Positions 14,255 through 21,756 of a stretch of 22,458 nucleotides of DNA are shown here, in pieces. The position numbers were made by a program, and so were the translations under genes. The stretch comes from an uncultured Limosilactobacillus sp. (GTDB lineage: Bacteria > Bacillota > Bacilli > Lactobacillales > Lactobacillaceae): positions 1-22,458 of the forward strand of contig NZ_CAKPYE010000016.1 of assembly GCF_934202705.1 (NCBI RefSeq). Reading direction: 5' to 3'. Below the pieces are notes generated by a model, which did no database searches, was not told the origin of the DNA, and saw nothing but the letters and a program-made list of their open reading frames with translations. Each line of letters starts with the position of its first letter. Positions within the stretch are counted from its first letter, which is position 1.

Positions 14255-15415
14255 TCATTTTGTATTATATTCATTACTTATTTCATTCGCAACTACAGAA
14301 TAATCATCCGGGTATACAAACGACCTCTTTATCCCATATTCATATAAATCGTGATGTATATTGTTTTTGTTATTTTTAGGAATTTTTATGATAAGTCGTT
14401 TTTTATTTTGATAATACGCTAACATATTAATGCGACTTTGCACTATTTTTGTATATTCATAAAAATTCTGCGATTGTTCTTTACATATAAAGGGTACCAC
14501 TATAAAATTCCCTTGTTGATTACGCAAGCGGTCATCTATTACTTTAGGCCTAAATATTTTAGGAACGTATAATTCAATAGGATTAATTCTACTAAAATGA
14601 TACCCATCTTTTATCAGTTCATCAAAAATGTCATTTGAAAAATGAACATTACCTTTATTTGGCGTAAAGTCATCTTCATACATGCTATATAATACTTTTT
14701 TTGAATCTAAAAATGCATGAAGTGTCCCATCCTCATATCTTAAAAGCCAATTACTTACAAATGGATTCTTTTTATCACTACCATCTAGATGAAATTCACT
14801 TAAATCATTACAAAAATTTTCTACAGATTTCATAAAATTATCAAATCTCATTTGATCATTTTGTGTTCCATGTGTGCCTTTAACTTTTACCATAGTCGCT
14901 TCTAGTTCAACTTCATCGCTATAAAAGCCCTTATCAAATAAGTTAAATGTTGAACTAGTAGAATCTTGGGCAAATTCTAGTTCTTTAATTAAGCCTTGTA
15001 GACCATCACTAGCCAATGCAACCTCAATTCCAAATTTTGTTGGAGTGTTAGTAAATATGTAAACATATCCATCATCATTGTCTTCGTTCTCTGTTGCAAA
15101 AAATAATGCTACTAGTGGATTTTCAGATACATCTAATAATCTTGTTGGTAACTGATGATGTTGCATTTTTAGTAATCTATCTGCATTATTTGAACAGTTA
15201 TTAAACAGATCCCCTCTTCTCGCTATAAACTGATTAAACATATTGCCCTCATTACGTAAAAGTCGCTCATTTCTTATAGCTCCTGGCATATTCGTTTGAT
15301 ACCACTTATTTTCGCCTCTATAAAAGAGTGTTCGAGCCCCAGCTTTAATTTTTAAATCATCAAGTCTATTAATAAATTCAGATAAGCTTGTTATTGTAAT
15401 AAATTCACATGACAT
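14255..15415 (-). CDS. FRG domain-containing protein
   Basis: A soluble 386-aa protein. The FRG domain lies in the N-terminal third: TLFYRGEN (about 29-36) gives the aromatic-Arg-Gly motif, and MQHHQLPTRLLDVSENPLVA (about 84-103) is the second conserved block. The C-terminal two thirds are not recognised. The biochemical activity of FRG proteins is not established to my knowledge; they often occur singly in variable or mobile regions, and a defence role is an inference. The ATG at 15413-15415 has GGGAG 5 nt upstream. The gene is AT-rich compared with the housekeeping block, suggesting transfer. It stands alone, followed by a strong terminator, and downstream of an IS30-split membrane gene of the same orientation. 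No frameshifts seen. Confidence 0.8.
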   Translation of the reverse strand: MSCEFITITSLSEFINRLDDLKIKAGARTLFYRGENKWYQTNMPGAIRNERLLRNEGNMFNQFIARRGDLFNNCSNNADRLLKMQHHQLPTRLLDVSENPLVALFFATENEDNDDGYVYIFTNTPTKFGIEVALASDGLQGLIKELEFAQDSTSSTFNLFDKGFYSDEVELEATMVKVKGTHGTQNDQMRFDNFMKSVENFCNDLSEFHLDGSDKKNPFVSNWLLRYEDGTLHAFLDSKKVLYSMYEDDFTPNKGNVHFSNDIFDELIKDGYHFSRINPIELYVPKIFRPKVIDDRLRNQQGNFIVVPFICKEQSQNFYEYTKIVQSRINMLAYYQNKKRLIIKIPKNNKNNIHHDLYEYGIKRSFVYPDDYSVVANEISNEYNTK

Positions 15416-15988
15416 TATTACTCCCGAGCCCCCCTATTCAGTCACTAAATTTCTAAAACTACAAAATCAAACTTCGCAAATTTTAGTGTGTTTTTTGTAC
15501 AAACATCACTCGTCAATTACGGAAATCCCTGTAGTCAGGTTATCCTCACTTTTTTTAGTAAAATTATTCTATAAGATAAATAACTTTCAATCAACTTAAA
15601 CATTTAGTAATCTCTGGACAAATGCTTTATATAGATAAATAACTATCTAATACTAATTGGTGATACTCACTAATATTGGTTATCGTTAATAATAATACCT
15701 TTTCCCGACCCTAATAATTATAATAGATAAAACAGCAAAGATACATGAGTTAAAAGTAGATATCTCTATATAACGTTTTTAAGTAAGCTAAAAGAGTGAC
15801 CAATATCATACGTATCTACAGTTTTCTCCAAAGTGGTAACAAATTCATTAATGGAAAACATATGTTTCCATACTTTTGAATAAAAATTAAAGTTACATTT
15901 TTAAGATTACCCAAATAATTCCAAAAATTATACTACCTAAAATAGAATTTTTCATTATTCTAGTAATAATTTTTTGTACTATCCTTAG
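15416..15988. other. AT-rich spacer with two tiny leftward ORFs
   Basis: Between the FRG gene and the fragment at 15989 there is no ordinary gene. Two short minus-strand ORFs look peptide-like. 15893-15955 encodes a 20-aa hydrophobic peptide (MKNSILGSIIFGIIWVILKM). 15766-15861 encodes 31 aa starting MFSINEFVTTLEKTVDTYDI. Neither has a convincing ribosome site; they may be remnants. Confidence 0.3.
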
Positions 15989-16063
15989 TTACACATGTTG
16001 TTCGTCATTATTAGATTCATTGACCGACTTTATAATATGTAATAACCACTCAGTTATGTATGA
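15989..16063 (-). pseudogene. 3' fragment of a membrane-protein gene split by IS30
   Basis: Directly left of the IS30 element, a minus-strand frame reads 24 codons, SYITEWLLHIIKSVNESNND then EQHV, before TAA. It has no start of its own and the text is protein-like. It is the natural continuation of the two-TM ORF on the far side of the element (17144-17386): both halves are leftward and abut the element ends. The exact join is uncertain because the target duplication could not be fixed. Confidence 0.5.
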
Positions 16064-16064
16064 C

Positions 16065-17143
16065 GAATTGTCAAACTAAGTGCAACGGTTCTTCAAAAAA
16101 CACCTCAAATGGAGTTTCATAGTTTAATATTTTTCGTGGACGTCGATTTAGTTGATCCTGACAGAAGTCGACGTCCTTTTCTGTGTAATTGTCAATATCA
16201 GTTCTTTTTGGGAAATATTCCCTAATCAAGCCATTAGTATTTTCATTGGTGCCACGTTGTTCTGGTGAGTATGGGTCTGGCCAATAGATAGTTACTCCTA
16301 AGCGTTCTTGAACTTCGTCCAAGCTAAGGAATTCTCGACCGTGATCCGGAGTTAGGAAATGTACGAATTCTTTTAGAATAGAGCCTAGGAGGTCAATTAA
16401 TCCTTGGTTAACGTCATCGGCTTCCTTGTGATCTATCCTTTTGATCAAGGCCAACCTGCTGAAACGATCAACCACGGTTAAAAGCACCGCATGTCCGGTT
16501 TTTCCCATTACGGTATCAATCTCCCAATCACCAATGCGTTGACGATCATTAATAAACTTAGGACGCTCATGAATGGAAAGATAGTTAGTCTGTAATACTC
16601 GATGTTTTCTCGTGTTTTTGGGATGGCGTGTGTGATGCTTATGTCTTAAATGTTTTTGAACACCGGTGTCACCATGTGATGAATATTGCTCACCCAAATT
16701 ATGCTTATAAATGTGACGATAGATCGTATTATAACTTACACACCATTGACCTTCTTTTTTAAATTGCGAAGCGATTTGTTCAGGAGACCAATGGAATTTC
16801 AGCAATTTTATGACATAACTGAGGATGAAGGCCTAATAACAGAGGTTTATGACAGTTTTGCCGCTTTTTGTGGTAGTCATGTTCAGCTCTACAAGCTGAA
16901 TAATTTCCGGAACAGCGTTTCAATTCTCGAGAAATAGTACTAGGACAGCGTCCCAAGCGAAGCGCAATTGCCCGAATGGAAAGTCCGTTAGCTTTCAAAC
17001 ACATAAGTATTTCTCGTTCTTTTATAGTAAGATGGATATAGCTCATAATGGGGCACCTCGAATTGTTTGATTTGGTTGTTAAACTAATTCTACCCCGCTA
17101 TGGGTTATTTTTTTAATTTGTGTTGCACTTGAATTGTAAATTC
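16065..17143 (-). mobile_element. IS30-family insertion sequence
   Basis: About 1.08 kb containing a frameshifted IS30 transposase. The ends carry imperfect inverted repeats: GAATTGTCAAACTAAGTGCAAC at the left, and GAATTTACAATTCAAGTGCAAC read inward on the other strand at the right (17 of 22 identical, ending in the shared AAGTGCAAC). The transposase stop lies inside the left repeat. No clear target-site duplication was found, so the outer limits are approximate. It separates two parts of a small membrane gene. Confidence 0.8.
16071..17046 (-). pseudogene. IS30-family transposase, frameshifted
   Basis: Two overlapping ORFs make up one transposase. The N-terminal part (16780-17046, 88 aa) holds the helix-turn-helix LTIKEREILMCLKANGLSIR and LGRCPSTISRELKR. 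The C-terminal part (16071-16805) holds the DDE core: first Asp in GDWEIDTVMGK, second in LTPDHGREF, Glu in NENTNGLIREYFPK. Passing from the first frame to the second needs a +1 shift near 16805-16815 (around ATAAAATTGCTGAAA), not the -1 slip used by programmed IS frameshifts. I therefore read it as an inactivating indel. ATG at 17044-17046 with GAGG upstream. Confidence 0.85.
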
Positions 17144-17386
17144 TCAATATAAAGAATTGAAGTTATTACTTACAATTTTTAATTTATTCTTATTTCCGTA
17201 TACACTTATTACTATAGGAATTGTTACAGTAATAGTAGCCATACAAATACCTTTTATATCAATTGTATATTCTTTTTCAAAGTTAAATACAGCTAATAAT
17301 ATACTATTTAATAATAGTAAAACACCTGACTGTACTTCAATCACCTTATCTTTTTTATCAACATATTGTTTCATTCTAAATTTCAC
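17144..17386 (-). pseudogene. 5' part of a two-TM membrane protein gene cut by IS30
   Basis: About 80 codons. A charged N-terminus (KQYVDKKDKVIEVQ) is followed by two hydrophobic segments (SGVLLLLNSILLAVFNF and GICMATITVTIPIVISVYG) and a short basic tail. The reading frame stops at TGA 17144-17146, directly at the IS30 end, and appears to resume at 16063 beyond the element. The whole protein would be about 100-105 aa. The pattern of an acidic/basic lead, helix and helix recalls small membrane effectors of nucleotide-signalling defence systems, but that is only a resemblance. Start is GTG 17384-17386 or ATG 17372-17374; AAGGAG lies upstream but far. Confidence 0.5.
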
Positions 17387-17532
17387 TTCTCACCTTATTT
17401 TTCTCCTTAACACATTTTAACACGCAACCAGCTTTACTATATTAACGAATCCAGCCTTTTCGCTACTCAAAAATCATCTAACAACATCTGCCCATGTTAA
17501 CAAACATGTTAAAATAGCTCCACTTAAGCAAC

Positions 17533-17580
17533 GAAAAAAGCCTGCATCAACAACGATCATCGCTGGTGATACAGGCTTTC
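17533..17580 (-). terminator. Leftward terminator
   Basis: AAAGCCTGCATCA (17537-17549) pairs with TGATACAGGCTTT (17567-17579) with a single mismatch. On the minus strand TTTTTT follows. It would end transcription coming from the acyltransferase operon. Bases 17387-17532 hold nothing else recognisable. Confidence 0.7.
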
Positions 17581-17637
17581 ATGTTCTTTGTAGCGCTCAT
17601 TAAAGTCACTTTTTTAGGTTAGTTCAACCTCTGGTAA

Positions 17638-18180
17638 TTATCTATAGTAAGTATTATGAGTTTCATTAGGCAAATTGCTACTAATATTTAGTTTCATCGT
17701 TTTTACATTTTCTGCTCAATTCATTCGAAAAGATGTTTCATAACAATTCTCTTGTGAGAATCTAGTTTCAGAATTTCGTTTTTTTCCAAGAAGTTCAATC
17801 TGTTCTTAAAAATCACACTTTAGTACATGAACCATTTGGCTTCTTTTGGTAAATACAAAATATAGCGCTCTAACTTATTCAATTTTAGTTTTGTCCATAT
17901 TGGAATATGTTATTTGTGCACTACACACTTTTCAAGGCAAATGAGTTTTATTTTATAACTATCATTTAACATGCCATTAACCATAAGTCATTGTCTTTTA
18001 CGGCATCAATACATTCCACAATTTTAAGACAACAAGCAATTAACCATAATGAATCATATGATGTGGAAAATTCGCTATCCATATTTCTGTTTCCCATGTA
18101 ATCTTGCTAACAAACTTTTTGTAGAAACTTTAGAAATATTTATTATTGCTACTTAAATAACCTTTTCAAATTGACCCATA
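17638..18180 (-). pseudogene. Decayed leftward coding region(s)
   Basis: No long ORF exists, yet several minus-strand pieces read as protein. Near the right, SKVSTKSLLARLHGKQKYG is followed by a frame jump to a 43-codon piece (17966-18097) containing DSEFSTSYDSLWLIACCLKI and ending in a stop. Further left come LNKLERYILYLPKEAKWFMY, then EQIELLGKKRNSETRFSQEN with in-frame stops, ending TAA at 17638-17640. This looks like one or two dead genes. The family is unknown and the limits are approximate. Confidence 0.35.
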
Positions 18181-18181
18181 A

Positions 18182-18219
18182 GTACTGATTGACCGAAAAA
18201 AGAAGGTATCTATCAGTAC
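18182..18219. repeat. Imperfect hairpin downstream of the acyltransferase
   Basis: GTACTGAT (18182-18189) and ATCAGTAC (18212-18219) form a perfect 8-bp stem with partial inner pairing. There is no T-run after it in either direction. Bases 18220-18312 show nothing further. Confidence 0.4.
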
Positions 18220-18312
18220 CGAATATAATATTGCCTAACTATCAAACCATATAACACGACTTTACCATTAAACTAGGTCAACTGCGTTGAACAAAATTCT
18301 TTTAAATGATCT

Positions 18313-19341
18313 TTATGGCAACACATCTCGGATAATCTTAACCTTCCGAACAAAATAAATTAATGGTGTACCTATTAAATAAACAACTACAGGCATTACA
18401 AATATATAGACTAAGCTTGTCATCTTTAAATCGAATACTGTTATAAATACTTTATAAAACAACACATGTAGAATATACATTCCTAAACTAGATGACGATG
18501 CCATCATAAATATTCTATTAGCTTTTTCATTGTTATTACGGTTTTCACATAATCTTTTAATAAAGATAAACAAGGCAACCGAGTATAACATCGGTCCAAT
18601 GGAAGCTACTAAAACAAATTTACCAACCGTCAAGTCATTAAATATAGACATAAATAATGTGATAAATCCAACTGTCATTAAACAATTTTCTTGTTTTTTT
18701 GAAAAATAGTTTTCCTGAATTAAATATCCAAGGATTGAGTACCCTATAAATTCCAAGAGTGAAAATTGAAAATACTCATTGTGAATTTTAATTCCCATTA
18801 AATTTCCAAACCAGGAAGCAAAATCTTTGGTTAGAAATGACATTACAGAAATTCCAAATAAATAATTTTTGTGCTTTTCTGAAGCTAACGAAACTATCGG
18901 TAGAGCTATATAGATAACAATTATCACATAGAAAAACCAGAAAATATTATTAATATTGTTATTACAAAATGACATAATAAAATCTCGAATTCCTGGATGG
19001 GCGTGATAAATCGGTCCAGGGAATGCTGTCCATTTCATATCATATAGATAGTATAAGACACTCCAAAACAAGAATGGAATCACTACTCGTTTAACTCGCT
19101 TTATCATAAACACTCTTGTTGTTTGATGCTTGCGATAATTTAACAACATTGCCCCTGAATTCATAAAGAAAATATATACCGCAGGGATAAAGATACTTTG
19201 CAGAACATTACCTAATATTGTGATAGGCATACCTATTTTGCCAAAATGTGCAATTTGTGAAGAGTGCAACATTAAAACAGAAAAGATAGCTAAACAATTC
19301 AAAACGTCAATATAAAGAAGTCGTCCCTTTTTTTCTACCAT
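18313..19341 (-). CDS. Acyltransferase family 3 membrane protein
   Basis: A membrane protein of 342 aa with about ten hydrophobic helices. The N-terminus RLLYIDVLNCLAIFSVLMLH has the family's R-x10-H pattern. IKRVKRVVIPFLFWSVLYYL and the late SSSLGMYILHVLFYK block are also typical of acyltransferase-3 proteins that O-acetylate or otherwise acylate surface polysaccharides, peptidoglycan or teichoic acids. The substrate cannot be read. The ATG (19339-19341) has GGAG upstream and lies 9 bp after the stop of the serine hydrolase gene, so it is co-transcribed with it. There is no extracellular SGNH domain as in OatA. AT-rich. Confidence 0.85.
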   Translation of the reverse strand: MVEKKGRLLYIDVLNCLAIFSVLMLHSSQIAHFGKIGMPITILGNVLQSIFIPAVYIFFMNSGAMLLNYRKHQTTRVFMIKRVKRVVIPFLFWSVLYYLYDMKWTAFPGPIYHAHPGIRDFIMSFCNNNINNIFWFFYVIIVIYIALPIVSLASEKHKNYLFGISVMSFLTKDFASWFGNLMGIKIHNEYFQFSLLEFIGYSILGYLIQENYFSKKQENCLMTVGFITLFMSIFNDLTVGKFVLVASIGPMLYSVALFIFIKRLCENRNNNEKANRIFMMASSSSLGMYILHVLFYKVFITVFDLKMTSLVYIFVMPVVVYLIGTPLIYFVRKVKIIRDVLP

Positions 19342-19350
19342 CTAATTCTC

Positions 19351-21735
19351 CTATCCTTGTAGGACACCCTTTGTAGCTCTTGCTAATCTTTGAATTACAT
19401 TAATTGCCGACTGAAAACCTGGTTGGCCATCCGTATATACAGCAATTGTGTATCCTGACCAATTACCACCTGGAATAAAGCCAATACTATTAATGTACAT
19501 ATATCCATAAGGTATCCAACCATTTTTAATGTAAAAATCACTGCTTCCAGCTGAAATTCCCCAATTTTGTCCAGCAGAAACATTATGCATTTGGTATTTA
19601 TTATAATTTTTCGAATTATTATCAAGATAGTTTGTAGAATTACTTAAATAAATTGTGTCAAGCAACTTTAACTGATCCTCAGGTGTCGTTAATGTGCTTC
19701 CCCATGTAGATGTTGTTCCAGTAGAATTCATACCAAGTGCTCGATACAAATTACTCATTCCCTGGACTCCACCTAAATAGTTATTGCAGATTGAAGTAGT
19801 TGCATTATTGTCACTGTATCGGATCATCTGAGTGGCTAACCAATTCATATTACCATCTAAGTTTCCGTTTGTTCGGTGTAGCAGTTCTGATAAAACTGCA
19901 ACTTTTACGGTACTTGCTGTTAGCCAACGGTAACCTGGAGCATTAGTATATGAATACGTTTTACCTGTGAATTGAGAGTGGATTGCAATTCCAATATGAC
20001 CCGGTTGACCATTAATAATACTTGACCATACATTTTGTAATTTATTTCCATAATTATCCTGTCCAATACCATTTTTATCAAAATAAATATTATTAATCCA
20101 TCTATTTTTGACAACTTGATATGAACTAGGATCAAAATAGAATAAATTTCCTTGCCAATTATAAGGTCCCGATACAATCTTTCCATCATCACCAAACATA
20201 TACCATTGGCCCCATTGTGATTGGACATAGTTGTTTTTAACAAGCCGATATGTTGTTGGGTCAAAATAGTAGTATGTTCCTTGCCATTTTTGAACACCAG
20301 TTAAGGCACGTCCATCGGAACCTAACAAGTATCCACGATCACTACCAGATGGTACACAATATGAATTCTTAACCATTAAATAACTACTTGGATCAAAGAA
20401 ATATAATGACCCTTGCCACTTATATGGTCCAGTTACAATCTTTCCATTGTTGCCAAACATATACCACAATCCCCATTGAGACTGTACATATTTATTTCGA
20501 ACTAATTTCTTTGTGGCTGGATCAAAGTAGTAGTACGTTCCTTGCCACTTTTGGACTCCTGACTGAGCCATTCCGTCATTACCAAATAAATAACCGTCTT
20601 GTTCATCCGGCATCACAATATACTGATTCTTTACTAACAAGTAATCCGAAAGATCAAAATAGTATAAAGATCCCTGCCAATGCTGTAATCCTGTTAATGC
20701 TTTACCATCTTTTCCCAATAGGTATCCACGATCACTACCAGATGGTACACGATACGAATTCTTAACCATTAAATAACTACTTGGATCAAAATAGTACAAT
20801 GCTCCATTCAGCATATGTGATCCAGTCACAATTTTACCGTTTTCACCAAACATGTACCACAATCCCCATTGGGATTGAACATATTGATTCCGCACTAATT
20901 TCTTGGTTTCTGGATCAAAGTAGTAATATGTTCCTTGCCATCTTTGAACTCCTGCTAATGCTTTGCCATCTTTTCCGAGCAGATAGCCATTTTTTTCACC
21001 TGTTGGAACAATATAAGTGTTGCGTTCTTGTAAGTAGGTAACCGGGTTGAAATAATAAATATCTCCATTAGCTGCCTTATACAGGCCACTTACAACGCGC
21101 CCCTGGTTATCAATTTGATATTCATTTCCCCATTCATTAAATTTTTGATTCTTAACTAAACGATACGTTTTGTAATCAAACGCATAAAAGGTTCCTTGCC
21201 ATTTTTGAATTCCATTTAGCGCTGCGCCTTCTTTATTAGTTAAATATCCTGTATTATTACCAGATGGATCCACATAAGTGTCCTTAACCAACTGATAAGA
21301 AGTAGGATCAAAATACCAATGCGTTCCTTGCCATTCTTGAAGGCCTGACTGAGCTACTCCATCTTGCATTAGGTAATAGCTAGTCCCAGTTTCCTGATTC
21401 ATTGTTGGCAATTGAATATAGTTTCTTCCTTGAGATAACTTGCCATCAACGTAGTATGCTTGCTGACCATTTGCTGTTTCAACCCATCCATTCTTAGCAG
21501 AAACTTGGCCATTGATTTGATTAGCTTGATCATTCGAATTAATAGTTTGATTAACAATCTGATTAGCATTGCCTTTAACATTAAGCACTCGCTGATCAGT
21601 GGGCAGCTCAGTTTGAGAAATTGAATTATCCGCCATTGCATTCATCTGTCCGGCACCAATTCCAAACGCAATAGTAGCAATTAACATACAACACCATTTT
21701 TTGCCGCTTTTGTATAATTTATAATGTTTCTTCAT
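19351..21735 (-). CDS. Exported serine hydrolase with KxYKxGKxW signal and ten wall/glucan-binding repeats
   Basis: A secreted protein of 794 aa. The N-terminus has the exact KxYKxGKxW motif (Lys6 to Trp14), then a hydrophobic core and a likely cleavage after Ala35 (AMA-D). Ten YG/choline-binding-like repeats (about 130-575) share the pattern GxxKWQG-YYFDP-LVKN; such repeats bind glucan or wall polymers. The C-terminal domain (about 580-794) is class-A beta-lactamase-like: Ser608-x-x-Lys611 (STVK), SDN at 641-643 and Lys737-Asn-Gly where KTG is usual. D,D-peptidase, esterase or lactamase-type activity is possible. There is no LPXTG. GGGAGG precedes the ATG; it starts 21 bp after the C39 gene. 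Two stretches repeat almost exactly at DNA level. Confidence 0.85.
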   Translation of the reverse strand: MKKHYKLYKSGKKWCCMLIATIAFGIGAGQMNAMADNSISQTELPTDQRVLNVKGNANQIVNQTINSNDQANQINGQVSAKNGWVETANGQQAYYVDGKLSQGRNYIQLPTMNQETGTSYYLMQDGVAQSGLQEWQGTHWYFDPTSYQLVKDTYVDPSGNNTGYLTNKEGAALNGIQKWQGTFYAFDYKTYRLVKNQKFNEWGNEYQIDNQGRVVSGLYKAANGDIYYFNPVTYLQERNTYIVPTGEKNGYLLGKDGKALAGVQRWQGTYYYFDPETKKLVRNQYVQSQWGLWYMFGENGKIVTGSHMLNGALYYFDPSSYLMVKNSYRVPSGSDRGYLLGKDGKALTGLQHWQGSLYYFDLSDYLLVKNQYIVMPDEQDGYLFGNDGMAQSGVQKWQGTYYYFDPATKKLVRNKYVQSQWGLWYMFGNNGKIVTGPYKWQGSLYFFDPSSYLMVKNSYCVPSGSDRGYLLGSDGRALTGVQKWQGTYYYFDPTTYRLVKNNYVQSQWGQWYMFGDDGKIVSGPYNWQGNLFYFDPSSYQVVKNRWINNIYFDKNGIGQDNYGNKLQNVWSSIINGQPGHIGIAIHSQFTGKTYSYTNAPGYRWLTASTVKVAVLSELLHRTNGNLDGNMNWLATQMIRYSDNNATTSICNNYLGGVQGMSNLYRALGMNSTGTTSTWGSTLTTPEDQLKLLDTIYLSNSTNYLDNNSKNYNKYQMHNVSAGQNWGISAGSSDFYIKNGWIPYGYMYINSIGFIPGGNWSGYTIAVYTDGQPGFQSAINVIQRLARATKGVLQG
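20329..20397. repeat. Near-identical internal repeat, copy 1
   Basis: This 69-bp stretch matches 20722-20790 at 67 of 69 positions, 393 bp (131 codons) apart and in frame. It encodes the PSGSDRG to SSYLMVKNSY part of a two-repeat supermodule. Confidence 0.8.
20722..20790. repeat. Near-identical internal repeat, copy 2
   Basis: Second copy of the 69-bp sequence. Such close DNA identity indicates recent duplication or gene conversion within the repeat region. Confidence 0.8.
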
Positions 21736-21756
21736 ATTATCCTCCCAGACTATTTC

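Noticed and set aside
16780..16830. Programmed -1 frameshift in the IS30 transposase
   Set aside because: The needed shift is +1 or -2, with no typical slippery heptamer and stem-loop; an indel mutation is simpler.
17157..17420. Rightward 87-codon hydrophobic ORF
   Set aside because: It is antisense to the two-TM leftward ORF. The leftward frame has charged ends, two clear helices and a continuation beyond IS30.
20388..21041. Rightward ORFs opposite the repeat region
   Set aside because: They are periodic shadows of the repeats in the serine hydrolase gene.
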